Positions 17,770 through 26,793 of a DNA stretch of 64,000 nucleotides are shown here, piece after piece. Positions within the stretch are counted from its first letter, which is position 1. Each line of letters begins with the position of its first letter. Below the pieces are notes generated by a model. That model was not told the DNA's origin, made no database searches, and was given only the letters and a program-made list of their open reading frames with translations. Source of the DNA: Phycisphaerae bacterium (GTDB taxonomy: Bacteria > Planctomycetota > Phycisphaerae > UBA1845); the NCBI GenBank assembly GCA_029260235.1, contig JAJDDP010000009.1, positions 1 to 64,000 of the forward strand, read 5' to 3'. A program made the position numbers and the translations under genes.

Positions 17770-20700
17770 CTATTCGTTCTTTGGGGAACGCAACAGCGCC
17801 GAGGCCCACGATTTCATGGTGCCAAGCTGAGGCATCTCCACTCCGGCAGATTCGAGTCGATGAACCTGAAAGTCTAGGTTGCCGGCGATGTGGCGACGAT
17901 AGTAGGTCAGATCCCAGAGGCCTACGGTCGTGTCCTCTCCAGCAGTTGCCAAGCTGTTGCTGTCGGGGCTGAAGCAAACGTCGAACACAGCATGGCCTCG
18001 GCCTGCGAAGGTGATGAGGCAGCGGCCTGTGTCTGTATCCCACAGGCGGACTTCCCCGTTTCGGCTACTCGAAGCTAGCACCCGATCGTCTGCACTAAAG
18101 GATAGCGAGTAGACACTGGCCCGCTGCCCTTCGAACGACCGCAGCAGTTCTCCCGTCGAGGCATCCCAGAGCCGAACGACCCAGTCGTCGCCACCCGAAG
18201 CAACCCATCGACCATCGGGGCTGAAGCGGACGGTTCGCTGCCTATCGGGCAGGGACATCAACATTCGGCGCACGGTGAGTTCCGGGAGATCCCAAAGAAC
18301 GATACGACGCTGTGCATAATCGACCGAAGCGAGCGTCTGGCCATCGGGGCTGAGATCAATGCTCGGAATCCGGACGCTATTGGCTTGGGCGACCTTCGTG
18401 CAGCGCTCCGAGGCGACATCCCATAATCGGATCGCGGATTCGTTGTCGCATGAAAGAAGCGACCGCCCGTCCGGGGTAAAGCACACCCGATTCACGGGGG
18501 CTTTGTGCCCGGCCAACTTGGCAACCTGCCGCCCTGTCTCAAGGCTCCAGAGAACGATGGTTTTGTCGTAACTGGCCGACGCCAGGAGGGATCCATCGGG
18601 GCTAAAATCAACGCAGGAGACCTGATCCTCGTGGCCTAGGAGCGTCTGGATCAGATCGCCGGTCGCAGCGTCCCAAAGCTTCACCGCGTAGCCACCAGGC
18701 GCCCGACCCGCCGATGCGAGCATACTGCCATCCGGATGAAAGGACACCGACATCACCGTAGAATCGTGCCCCTTGAGTCGCCGCAGAGCTGCGTTCTGAT
18801 TGGCTTCCCATATGCGAATCTCTCCACCACCCTCCCCCGAGGCGAGCTGCTTTCCGTCGGCTGATATGCCAAGCGCTCCGACCGCAGCCGCATGTCCGGC
18901 AAAAGAGGCGAGCCTACTCAGGGGCTGTAGATCCCATCGATATATTTTCCGATTCCGACCACCCACGAACAGCGATTCTCCATCCGGTGAAAAGCAGCTA
19001 GAGATCATACTATCACTCTCGAACTGGAGTCCCAACCATTCGCCGGAAGGAACGTCCAAGAGACGAAACTCGCCATAACAGAGAAGGGTGACCTTGCTTC
19101 CATCCTCGCTGAATTCGACGCGGGTCGGCACGTTTGCCAATTCAGTCTTGGTCACCTCTCGTCCAGCCGGAAGATCACGCACGCTCACCGTATTGGATTG
19201 GTAAAGCAGAACCAGTGTGTTCCCGGCAGGGCTGAGCCAAGCGTCTAGAAGCGTCACCTCATCGTCGTGGTAGACAATCTCGCGATCCGCAGTTCCCATC
19301 GCCTGAATGGCGACTGAGTGTGGACCAGCTACAGTCACCTGCGGCCGACCCCGTCCATCGAATGCAAAGACGCGGCATCGCTCCTCAGGGCCAGCCCGGT
19401 GGATCGAAACTTCAGCGGTATTGACATCCCAAACGCACGTCAACGAGGGACTCCATCCCACTAGGGTGTCGCCGCTGGGGCTGAATAAGAGCGAACCGAG
19501 CTGAGCGTCCGCCTTGAAAGAGCTGATCAATTCCCCATCGGCCGCCCGCCACAAACAAACCGAGCCGTCGGTAGCCAGCGAAGCTACCTGGGAGTCATCT
19601 GGACTAAAACAGATCGCAGACACGCCCGCGTCGTGCGCTTTCCAGGTGTCGAGGCAGGGCTGGCGGGAGTAGAGCTCAGAGAGCGCCCAAGCCGCATCAA
19701 CTGGACCGGCACCGAATCGTGGATCCCCATGAAGACCATCGCGCTGCGACACGGGGGCCGCCAAGAATTCACGCCAAAGCAGATCCTCAGCCATCGGCGT
19801 GTTGCCAGCCAATCCCATCGCCTGGCCTCGCTCGATATTGCTGACATGAAGTTGGTCAGCCAATTGAACTGATCGTTCATTGGCCCGGTTGCGGGCAACG
19901 GCAAGGCGGCCCGCCTGCACCGACATGACGATAGCAAACAAGAGCACGAGAAAGACTAATGCTGCCCCAGCCGCAAGAGGAACCTTGTGCCGCCGGGTTG
20001 TCTTGCGCAGCACATACCAAGTGCTGTGCCGTTTCGCATCGATCGGTTCGCCGACTCGATATCGCCGAAGATCCTCAGCCAATGCGCCCGCCGATTGGTA
20101 TCGCCGCTCGGGCTCCTTAGCCAGGGTTTTGAGAACGATGGTCTCGACCTCATTTCCGATGTCGCGGCGATAGGCTGCTGGCGGCTTCGGTTCCACGTCG
20201 GCGATCCGCCGGACTGCATCAGATATGGTGCCATCTACTGACACCGGAAGATGCCCGGTAAGCATCTCGTATAGCATGACACCCAGGGCGTATACATCGG
20301 TTCGGATGTCGATCAACGAAGGATCGCCAGCAGCCTGCTCCGGCGAGGCGTAGGCCAAAGTGCCCATGAACTCGCCGGCCACTGTCATTTTGGACTGCCC
20401 GCCACCCAGTTCGTCCTCCACGCGAGCCAGACCAAAGTCGAGCACATGAGGCTCGCCCGACCCGTCGATCAAGATGTTGCCGGGTTTGAGGTCACGGTGA
20501 ACAATTCCCCGCTGGTGGGCGTAGTTCACCGCACTGCAAACTTGCTCGAACAAACCAAGCACGCATTCAATCGATGGCTCCGCTGATAAGTCCCCCGGTT
20601 CGCCTCCAGCAGGCCTCAAGTAGTGATCGAGCTGTTCACCGTCGATGAGCTGCATGGCGAAGAAGAGCCGCCCATCGCAGGTCACGCCGCTGTCGTGGAG

Positions 20701-21171
20701 GGTGACGATGTTGGGATGGCGCAGGCTAGCCACGACTTCGATTTCTCTCTCGAACCGTTGAAGCTGTCGGCTCGTAGCAAAGGAGCCATGCAAGAGCATC
20801 TTCAACGCAACGGTGCGCTTGGCCCCAAGTTGGACCGCTCTAAAGATGACGCCTTGACCGCCGCGGTGCAGCTCGCCGAGAATTTCATATCCATCAATCG
20901 ACACAGACGCCGAGGCTGAAGGGGGCGATATGGAAAGAGCCTGAGAGAGCAGACTTCGATCAAGACGGCCCAGCTGTTTCATTAGGGTGTTGTTTTGTAG
21001 GATCTGCTCGCTGGCAGCTTGGCAGGTCGGGCACGATTCAAGGTGTGCAAGCATCTTCATATCGGGCACGCGACCCGCGAGGGCTTGCTCTAACTCACCG
21101 CAAGATAAGCAATCGGACATGTCGGTGACTCGCAGGGGACGTAACTTCACAACTCCAGCAGAGTTGTTCAC
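17770..21171 (-). CDS. transmembrane Ser/Thr protein kinase with zinc-finger N-terminus and WD40 repeats
   Basis: 1133 residues. The N-terminus (about 20-60) has CLSC...HLESCPTC, an HxxxCxxC zinc site like that of anti-sigma factors. A Hanks-type kinase follows (about 90-370): glycine loop [32 protein letters not shown]. One membrane helix (about 397-420, [15 protein letters not shown]) leads to a WD40 region of roughly 12-14 repeats (e.g. [25 protein letters not shown]). The GTG at 21171 overlaps the sigma-factor stop codon (GTGA) and has GAGGTGG in front; an ATG at 21120 is the alternative. Coupling to the ECF sigma gene suggests that the kinase controls it. Confidence 0.9.
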   Translation of the reverse strand: MNNSAGVVKLRPLRVTDMSDCLSCGELEQALAGRVPDMKMLAHLESCPTCQAASEQILQNNTLMKQLGRLDRSLLSQALSISPPSASASVSIDGYEILGELHRGGQGVIFRAVQLGAKRTVALKMLLHGSFATSRQLQRFEREIEVVASLRHPNIVTLHDSGVTCDGRLFFAMQLIDGEQLDHYLRPAGGEPGDLSAEPSIECVLGLFEQVCSAVNYAHQRGIVHRDLKPGNILIDGSGEPHVLDFGLARVEDELGGGQSKMTVAGEFMGTLAYASPEQAAGDPSLIDIRTDVYALGVMLYEMLTGHLPVSVDGTISDAVRRIADVEPKPPAAYRRDIGNEVETIVLKTLAKEPERRYQSAGALAEDLRRYRVGEPIDAKRHSTWYVLRKTTRRHKVPLAAGAALVFLVLLFAIVMSVQAGRLAVARNRANERSVQLADQLHVSNIERGQAMGLAGNTPMAEDLLWREFLAAPVSQRDGLHGDPRFGAGPVDAAWALSELYSRQPCLDTWKAHDAGVSAICFSPDDSQVASLATDGSVCLWRAADGELISSFKADAQLGSLLFSPSGDTLVGWSPSLTCVWDVNTAEVSIHRAGPEERCRVFAFDGRGRPQVTVAGPHSVAIQAMGTADREIVYHDDEVTLLDAWLSPAGNTLVLLYQSNTVSVRDLPAGREVTKTELANVPTRVEFSEDGSKVTLLCYGEFRLLDVPSGEWLGLQFESDSMISSCFSPDGESLFVGGRNRKIYRWDLQPLSRLASFAGHAAAVGALGISADGKQLASGEGGGEIRIWEANQNAALRRLKGHDSTVMSVSFHPDGSMLASAGRAPGGYAVKLWDAATGDLIQTLLGHEDQVSCVDFSPDGSLLASASYDKTIVLWSLETGRQVAKLAGHKAPVNRVCFTPDGRSLLSCDNESAIRLWDVASERCTKVAQANSVRIPSIDLSPDGQTLASVDYAQRRIVLWDLPELTVRRMLMSLPDRQRTVRFSPDGRWVASGGDDWVVRLWDASTGELLRSFEGQRASVYSLSFSADDRVLASSSRNGEVRLWDTDTGRCLITFAGRGHAVFDVCFSPDSNSLATAGEDTTVGLWDLTYYRRHIAGNLDFQVHRLESAGVEMPQLGTMKSWASALLRSPKNE

Positions 21172-21773
21172 TCCACCTCGTAGGCAACTTTGAGGCCCGC
21201 CACCAATTCCTTGAGCCTATCTAGGCAATGGTGCTTGGCCATGTAGACCGCCTTCAGGGTTAGGCCCAGATCCTCGGCCACTTTTGAGGGCGACATTTGG
21301 TCCACGACCAGCCGCTTGAAAGCCTCTATGGTCTGCGGCTTGAATCGCCCGCCCCGGTCCAACTCACTCATGGCTTCACAGAGGATGGATTGTTCGAGTT
21401 CAGCGTCCCAGATTTGGGTTAGACGCGCTTCATCGGGCAATTCAAGCAAGACCGATTCGCCGTGGTATTCGCGCCGCCTAGCCCGCACCCTGTTCAAGTC
21501 GGCGATGCGGTATTTGGCGATGCCAATGAGCCAAGACCGAAGCCGACCCCGGGACCGATCATATTTTCCGGCTGAATACTCTTCGAGGAATCGGGTAAGC
21601 GTATCCTGGGCAACCTCAGCCGCCTCGCTTTCGCCAAGCCCCAGCCGCCGGGCAAAGGCCACCAGCACGCCGCGGTAGCGGGCATCAAAGCCACGCCACA
21701 CCGTCTCATTGGACGGATCGCGGAGCCCTTCCAGCATGGCGGTAGTCGTCGTGTTTCTGGCTGTCCCAATCAT
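21168..21773 (-). CDS. ECF-type RNA polymerase sigma factor
   Basis: 201 residues, sigma-70 family, extracytoplasmic function type. Region 2 is recognisable in RLRSWLIGIAKYRIADLNRVRARR, and region 4 in MSPSKVAEDLGLTLKAVYMAKHHCLDRLKEL (helix-turn-helix). The ATG at 21773 is preferred to an upstream TTG at 21788. Its stop overlaps the start of the kinase gene, the arrangement seen in ECF-kinase pairs of Planctomycetes. Likely targets are unknown; the PEP-CTERM genes with a shared upstream element begin 215 bp away on the other strand, but a regulatory link is only a guess. Confidence 0.9.
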   Translation of the reverse strand: MIGTARNTTTTAMLEGLRDPSNETVWRGFDARYRGVLVAFARRLGLGESEAAEVAQDTLTRFLEEYSAGKYDRSRGRLRSWLIGIAKYRIADLNRVRARRREYHGESVLLELPDEARLTQIWDAELEQSILCEAMSELDRGGRFKPQTIEAFKRLVVDQMSPSKVAEDLGLTLKAVYMAKHHCLDRLKELVAGLKVAYEVE

Positions 21774-21900
21774 GGCCCATCCGCCCAATGCAAGTGAATC
21801 TCCATGATACCAACACGTTCAGGCCGGTTCCAGAACAGCCCACCCTCCCAGAACAGGCCGAAGCAGGTTTTCGCCGCGGTTTCCGGAAAAACCGACAAGA

Positions 21901-21960
21901 AACAGAAAAATACCGGACATGCGTGCGGAGTAATGGTGAGGACGCCTTCGGATGGGCGCC
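21901..21960 (+). promoter_or_regulatory. conserved leader element of PEP-CTERM genes, copy A
   Basis: A 60-nt block beginning AACAGAAA and ending GATGGGCGCC, 28 nt before the ATG of the first PEP-CTERM gene. It matches copy C (23975-24034) at about 47 of 60 positions and shares CGGAGTA..GGTGA.GACGC.TTCG with all copies. CGCC (21943-21946) can pair with GGCG (21955-21958) around an 8-nt loop. It could be a leader RNA, a promoter/operator, or both. Confidence 0.55.
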
Positions 21961-21988
21961 AAAGCTTACCTTAGAAGAGGAGTTCGTG

Positions 21989-22693
21989 ATGAACCTGAAA
22001 TCGAGTACGCCGCTTGTAGGAATCCTGTCCGCTTGCTTGGCAAGTACCACCAGCGCAACGCCATTGACCGGGAGCGGAGATCACCTATCCAACACACCGG
22101 TCGGCGAGCCGCCCAATATGATCCGGGAAATATTCAGCGAAAACACGCCCGTCGATTTTGATGGCGGGTGGTCAGCACCCGCACTGCCCGACTGGTGGGG
22201 CACCTTCTCTGCCACCGGCCCGCTACCTGTGAGCGGCACTCAAAATGGGACAGCTGTCTACGATTTCTCGAACCTAGCTCTGGGCTATCTCCCTCAAGAC
22301 ACTATGTTCCGCTTCGGCGATGTCGATGGCGTTTCGGGAACCGAGACATTCACCCTCAATGCCTGGGATCTGAACGGCGATCCAATAACGGATGCTTGGC
22401 TTGAGCAGCCAATCGGCGCCTGGAACTCCCTGGGGGGAACTGACCCAACGCTGAATCAAATGCCTGGGTGGGCGTTCACCGCGGGTGAGTACTTCATCGA
22501 CGGCAGCACTGTGGACAACAGCCCCAACCCAGCCGTGGCGTTTATGCTAGAGAGCAACGTGCCGATCGCTGCGCTGACCGTCAACAAGATCAACGCTAAC
22601 TTCGCTCTAGCGGCACCGGTTCCAGAGCCGTCCACGGGGCTGATTGCCCTCTTGTGTATGAGTGGCCTACCGATCATGAGGCGACGGCGGTAG
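21989..22693 (+). CDS. PEP-CTERM-anchored secreted protein
   Basis: 234 residues. Begins MNLKSSTPLVGILSACLAST, a signal peptide, and ends PVPEPSTGLIALLCMSGLPIM-RRRR, the PEP-CTERM tripartite sorting signal (PEP motif, membrane helix, Arg cluster) cut and handled by exosortase. The middle has a DUF4465-like feel (FDFSNL...FRFGDVDGVSGTETFTLNAW) but I do not assign a function. AGAGGAG upstream marks the ATG at 21989. First of three PEP-CTERM genes in a row, each with the same upstream element. No exosortase gene lies in the window. Confidence 0.85.
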   Translation: MNLKSSTPLVGILSACLASTTSATPLTGSGDHLSNTPVGEPPNMIREIFSENTPVDFDGGWSAPALPDWWGTFSATGPLPVSGTQNGTAVYDFSNLALGYLPQDTMFRFGDVDGVSGTETFTLNAWDLNGDPITDAWLEQPIGAWNSLGGTDPTLNQMPGWAFTAGEYFIDGSTVDNSPNPAVAFMLESNVPIAALTVNKINANFALAAPVPEPSTGLIALLCMSGLPIMRRRR

Positions 22694-22703
22694 AGATCGG
22701 TCT

Positions 22704-22723
22704 CGCTCGGATCGAACCGAGCG
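22704..22723 (+). terminator. hairpin after the first PEP-CTERM gene
   Basis: CGCTCGG pairs with CCGAGCG around ATCGAA, 11 nt after the stop codon. A 7-bp GC-rich stem in the right place for termination, but it lacks a T run, so its activity is uncertain. Confidence 0.45.
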
Positions 22724-22815
22724 TCGCCGGCATGACCGCGGGGCGGGGATCGATCAAGGGGCGGTGTTGGATGAAGTGCCGCCCAGCCATGAATTCTCGA
22801 TAGTTTTCTTCACGA

Positions 22816-22875
22816 AACAGAAAGATTCCAGATTCCCGAACGGAGTATGGGTGAGGACGCTTTCGTAAGAGCATC
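22816..22875 (+). promoter_or_regulatory. conserved leader element, copy B
   Basis: Same block as copies A and C, 49 nt upstream of the second PEP-CTERM ATG. In the hairpin one C-G pair of A and C is replaced by T-A (T22861/A22870), a compensatory change, while the pair at the base of the stem is lost. A second small hairpin (CTGG/CCAG, near 22877-22889) follows. Confidence 0.55.
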
Positions 22876-22924
22876 CTGGATTGCCCAGACAGCCCCAGCA
22901 TATTTGCTTAATGGAGACGTAACG

Positions 22925-23662
22925 ATGAAGCGATTTCTTGCCTGTTTACTTGGCGTAGCGATGCTTGCCAGTGTCGCCGAAGCTCAGGTGGTTTGTCTTG
23001 CGGACGCAATCGATGGCGATTCCGTTCTTGACATTGATGTCGGGGGCATTGGCGCCATCAACCTCTGGATGAACATCCCTATTGGCCTGAGGATCCAAAG
23101 CATGGATGTTGCTCTGCAAGGCTCCGATGGTACAGGCGGGCCGGAGAACTTCCAGGTCATCGGTTTCGTTCCTGCCACCCCTCTGCCCGGTGGAATGCAG
23201 CGTACCGGGCGCGGGGCCATCGAAGGAAACCTACCCGGATCAATCAACGACTACATGTATATCGCCGATGACCCCTCCCTCCCAAGTGCCACCAGCGGCT
23301 ACGAAGGGACCAGCCTTGACATCCTTCTGGACACCATCTGGTTCGAGGGCGTGGAGGCGACGCCCCTGAACTCAGACCTCCTGTCTATCGATTTCGACGG
23401 CCAGACACCTCAGTACCACACGGTCGATGCTCTTCCTCCGTTTCCGCCGCCAGGCGGCTGGGAAGTCAACGGGCCGTTCGAGTTCCAGCAAAACACCGAC
23501 TGCAGCGAGCTCCAGGTGAACATAACGCCAGAGCCGGCTAGCTTGGCTCTGCTGGCATTCGGTAGTTTGGCCGCCCTCCGTCGGCGCCGCGAGTACTCCG
23601 TCATTCCCCGAATGGTGGCATGCAAACACCAACCCAAAGAGTCTGGCGCGACAAAGCACTAG
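22925..23662 (+). CDS. PEP-CTERM secreted protein with an unusual C-terminal extension
   Basis: 245 residues. Signal peptide MKRFLACLLGVAMLASVAEA|Q; C-terminal sorting signal TPEPASLALLAFGSLAALRRRR. It is paralogous to the next gene: same signal peptide pattern, GAI(N/D)LWMN, SGYxGTSLDILLD, and FPPPG before the tail. After the Arg cluster the frame continues for 23 residues (EYSVIPRMVACKHQ...), whereas the paralog stops right there, so the original stop may have been lost. The ATG follows ATGGAGACGTAACG. Function of the mature domain unknown; probably displayed at the cell surface or in the matrix. Confidence 0.8.
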   Translation: MKRFLACLLGVAMLASVAEAQVVCLADAIDGDSVLDIDVGGIGAINLWMNIPIGLRIQSMDVALQGSDGTGGPENFQVIGFVPATPLPGGMQRTGRGAIEGNLPGSINDYMYIADDPSLPSATSGYEGTSLDILLDTIWFEGVEATPLNSDLLSIDFDGQTPQYHTVDALPPFPPPGGWEVNGPFEFQQNTDCSELQVNITPEPASLALLAFGSLAALRRRREYSVIPRMVACKHQPKESGATKH

Positions 23663-23705
23663 TGTATGGTCACACCTCAATATGCGGGTTAGCCATGAGC
23701 CGACT

Positions 23706-23770
23706 CGCTTACGCTCGCGGTACCGATCCGACGCCCTCAAAGCATCAGTACCGCGACCGTTAGGGAGCGG
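23706..23770. repeat. imperfect palindromic intergenic repeat
   Basis: CGCTTACGCTCGCGGTACCG on the left is mirrored by CAGTACCGCGACCGTTAGGG on the right, about 20 nt apart. GC-rich palindromes of this style (CGAGCGTAAGCGAG) are scattered in intergenic DNA of planctomycetes; that comparison is from memory. It could form a long stem if transcribed. Confidence 0.55.
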
Positions 23771-23834
23771 CCCACTCGCAATCCAAAAACAACGTATGAC
23801 CTTGCAGTAGAGCCTCACGAAGATTGCGCCGTCC

Positions 23835-23892
23835 CCGAGCCGCAGGATTTATCCTGGGCGGACCTCCGCGCAGGTTGAAACCTGTGGCTCGG
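23835..23892. repeat. cruciform-type palindromic repeat (REP/MITE-like)
   Basis: An outer 7-bp stem (CCGAGCC/GGCTCGG) encloses two inner hairpins, CAGGATTTATCCTG and CAGGTTGAAACCTG. The nested design suggests a mobile palindromic unit rather than a simple terminator. It sits in the 422-bp gap (23663-24084) between two PEP-CTERM paralogs, beside the repeat at 23706-23770 and leader copy C. Confidence 0.6.
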
Positions 23893-23974
23893 AATCGACG
23901 TTCCAGCGCCGAAAAGGGGATAATGTCCGGCGAATCGCCTCCCGCCCAAGAATCCTCGATATTTTTCTTCCAAG

Positions 23975-24034
23975 AACAGAAAGATCCCGGATTCCCGGAC
24001 GGAGTATGGGTGAAGACGCCTTCGTATGGGCGCC
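23975..24034 (+). promoter_or_regulatory. conserved leader element, copy C
   Basis: Third copy, 50 nt upstream of the third PEP-CTERM ATG. Runs AACAGAAAGATCCCGG... to TATGGGCGCC. CGCC/GGCG pairs around TTCGTATG. Further downstream GGCC-AGACA-GGCC forms a second hairpin, at the place of the CTGG/CCAG hairpin of copy B. Confidence 0.55.
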
Positions 24035-24084
24035 CCAAGATGGCCAGACAGGCCCAAGTCCACTTGCGAACTGGAGAAGTTACG

Positions 24085-24798
24085 ATGAAGCGTGTCCTTA
24101 CTTGTGTATTGAGTGTAGCGATGCTGGCCAGCGCAGCCAGCGCTCAAGATATGGTTGTTTTTCTTTCTGACAATGCGGATGGCGACAACACGATCGATCT
24201 AACGCTCGTCCCAGGCCCGAGCAATCTCGGCGCCATCGATTTATGGATGAACGTGAACGCCAGCACGCGGATTATCGATCTGGACATTCCTCTTAGTGGC
24301 TACGATGCCGGGTTCTCAAGCAACAGCGTGAGCTTCGGCGTCGCCGGTTTCATTGATCTCCCTGCACTCCCTGGGTTGATGCAACGGGTGTCCCGCGGCC
24401 TGGGCACTAGCAGCATCAGCGACTACCAATATGTCGCCCAAGACCTCAACCTGCCCATCGACGGAAACAGCGGATACCTCGGGACCAGCCTTGACATCTT
24501 GCTGGACTCAATCGTCATCGCTGGGACGTCGAGCAACGAGTTTTCCGGTGCGGATAACGTCATCTTCGGCAAAGCATCCCTGGGTCAGGCGCCGGCAGCG
24601 ACGCTGGCTGTCTTCAGTCCATTTCCGCCGCCCGGCAGTTGGGGGACAATCCCTGGTGTCGTCGGCATGGGCACCGGCACCAGCGTCAATGTGATGCGGG
24701 GCGGATTCGGGCCGCTTCTGGTCAACGTAACGCCAGAGCCGGCTAGCTTAGCGCTGCTCGCAATCGGCGGGTTTGCCGCTCTCAGGCGGCGCCGCTAA
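24085..24798 (+). CDS. PEP-CTERM-anchored secreted protein
   Basis: 237 residues. Signal peptide MKRVLTCVLSVAMLASAASA|Q and a textbook tail VTPEPASLALLAIGGFAALRRRR ending at the stop. Paralog of the preceding gene (shared LWMN, GYLGTSLDILLDS and FPPPGSW segments). CTGGAGAAG precedes the ATG at 24085. Its body is rich in Asp, Gly and Ser and has no cysteine-based or enzymatic motif I can name. Confidence 0.87.
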   Translation: MKRVLTCVLSVAMLASAASAQDMVVFLSDNADGDNTIDLTLVPGPSNLGAIDLWMNVNASTRIIDLDIPLSGYDAGFSSNSVSFGVAGFIDLPALPGLMQRVSRGLGTSSISDYQYVAQDLNLPIDGNSGYLGTSLDILLDSIVIAGTSSNEFSGADNVIFGKASLGQAPAATLAVFSPFPPPGSWGTIPGVVGMGTGTSVNVMRGGFGPLLVNVTPEPASLALLAIGGFAALRRRR

Positions 24799-24937
24799 CT
24801 CTGGCTTGCGGCTTGATCAATACGAGGTGTCGAGAGAGGCACGACCAGCAGGCAAGGAAGGTAGCAGGCTCGCCGATAGTCTGCGGTTGGAATTCCGAAT
24901 TAACTCACAAACCAGGCATGTACCAGGAGATATTTCA

Positions 24938-26530
24938 ATGCTGTGCATCAAGAATACTTCGACCGACCGTCTTCAAAACGGAAGCAGACAACGATGTTCA
25001 TCGTCACACACTCACCGCCGCAACCACAAGAAACAGCCTTCGTGCGCCCACGTGGTTCCGGGCATCCTCCTGGTCGCCGCAATTCTCATGGTGCCTGCGT
25101 ATTCAGCGAATGTTCAGGCTGAGTGCCTGTTCGGTAACGGGCAGCCGTCTTCGTTTGTAGGAACCACGGTAAACTATCGTAACGGCGTCGATTTTTCTTC
25201 GGCGCTCTCCTACGACGATTTCGATGTTCCCTTCTGTGAGCGCTGGACGATCACAAGTATCAGCAAGTTCCACCATTTCACCGGCGATCCCATTGATCCT
25301 GAGATTGACGTGGAGTGGGGCTACTACGAATTCAGAAGAAACATCACGCCGGGCGATGGCGGTGTTCTGCTTGCGAGTGGGGTGGTGCCAGTATCCGTGA
25401 CTCCTCTGGGGACCGCTTTTGAGATCTCGGCCAGCATCCCCGTTGTCATTCTGGACACTGGAAAGTACTGGGCCACCTTGGCGGTACAATTCGGGTCTCA
25501 AACCTGTTGCACGGAAGGGGCGACCGGGTTTCGAGCTGGGTCGATGTCTCCGATCAACGGCAGCACTGGCCCCTTTGAAGCCTGTGGCGGACCTTTCGAT
25601 AACGGCAATGCGTTCCTAAACGCCCAAAGTACGTTTAACAATTTTGTCTGGGTGCCTCGAGATGAGGATTACGCGTTTTCGGTGGACGGATCGAGACAAC
25701 TTCTCCCACCACCGCCGCCACCCACCATCACTCAGCAGCCAATGGATGAGGAAGTATGCATTGATGATCCGGCGACGTTCTGCGTGACGGCGACGGGGAT
25801 CGACCCCCTGCTGTATCAGTGGCTCAAGGATGGTGTAGAGATTGCTGGGGGCACCTCATCCTGCCTTGATCTAATGGCGGCTTCTGCATCGGATGTTGGT
25901 TCATATTCTTGTGTGGTGACGAATGAATGCAGCAGCGTAGAGTCGGCCTCCACAACGCTTCAGCTCGGCGTAGATTGCCCTCAGGCGTGCTGTGCGGGAG
26001 GGGCATGCATATTCTTGAGCGCTGACGACTGCCTCACATTCGGCGGAACCCCTGACGGATTGGGCACAACCTGTAGCACGAGCAACTGTTCGTTAAACGG
26101 CGCTTGCTGCCGCCCGGAGGGTACATGCATCGATTCGGTTTCGGGAGATACCTGCACGGCATTTTCAGCATCCTATCAAGGAGACGAAACGTCGTGTGCA
26201 GGTATCACTTGCTTCGAGCCTGTGGGTGCATGCTGCAATCCCATGGGAGGATGTCTGGATTTGACCTTCCAAAACTGCCCAACCTCGTTCGATTGGGCTG
26301 GGCCCATGACCTCTTGCAGCGACATTCCTGATCCATGCCTGATGCCGATGGTGGCGGATTTCGACTTCGATGGGGACACCGATATCGGCGACCACGCGTT
26401 CATGAGTTTTTGCATTGCGGGGCCAAGTGTTCTCAGGCCTGACCACTGCAGACTTGCTGATCTCGACGATAGCTTTACCGTAGACTTGGGCGACTACGCC
26501 CTATTGCAACAAGAAATCACGGCCCCATAG
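24938..26530 (+). CDS. secreted Cys-rich protein with Ig-like domain and dockerin-like tail
   Basis: 530 residues. The start at 24938 has AGGAGA 7 nt upstream. A long N-region leads to a membrane signal (VVPGILLVAAILMVPAYSANVQAE). Then a beta-rich domain (about 60-250), a Pro run (PPPPPP), an Ig-like domain (about 265-350; ITQQPMDEEVCIDDPATFCV, YQWLKDGVEIAG, SDVGSYSCVVTN), three Cys-rich repeats with ACCxPxGxC, and finally two EF-hand-like loops (DFDFDGDTDIGDHAF, DLDDSFTVDLGDYAL) as in dockerin type I. Such tails occur widely in planctomycete extracellular proteins. No catalytic domain is seen; probably an adhesion or matrix protein. Confidence 0.8.
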   Translation: MLCIKNTSTDRLQNGSRQRCSSSHTHRRNHKKQPSCAHVVPGILLVAAILMVPAYSANVQAECLFGNGQPSSFVGTTVNYRNGVDFSSALSYDDFDVPFCERWTITSISKFHHFTGDPIDPEIDVEWGYYEFRRNITPGDGGVLLASGVVPVSVTPLGTAFEISASIPVVILDTGKYWATLAVQFGSQTCCTEGATGFRAGSMSPINGSTGPFEACGGPFDNGNAFLNAQSTFNNFVWVPRDEDYAFSVDGSRQLLPPPPPPTITQQPMDEEVCIDDPATFCVTATGIDPLLYQWLKDGVEIAGGTSSCLDLMAASASDVGSYSCVVTNECSSVESASTTLQLGVDCPQACCAGGACIFLSADDCLTFGGTPDGLGTTCSTSNCSLNGACCRPEGTCIDSVSGDTCTAFSASYQGDETSCAGITCFEPVGACCNPMGGCLDLTFQNCPTSFDWAGPMTSCSDIPDPCLMPMVADFDFDGDTDIGDHAFMSFCIAGPSVLRPDHCRLADLDDSFTVDLGDYALLQQEITAP

Positions 26531-26793
26531 CGGGCTGTCGTGATAGGTCCAAGACGACCACGCGATTGTCGAGCAGAACGGCACCAGATCGCTCTGCACA
26601 GGTATTCGGAGTCGTCCGCGAATTGGAGCACAGGAATGCCCGGGCAAAACGATGGCACAGTGGCCACCTCGATGACAACGTTTGACATTCGTCGTATTGG
26701 AACCGCCCTTGCGAATAAGTAGAATTGGGGTTTGCAGTCGGCGGGGTCGGGCCGAACCCGTCGGAACCATGAAACATCAAGACCGAGGAGCTT

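Noticed and set aside
21901..24034. Cyclic di-GMP or another known riboswitch as the shared PEP-CTERM leader
   Set aside because: The consensus cores I remember for these classes do not match; only short, general similarities such as GACGC exist.
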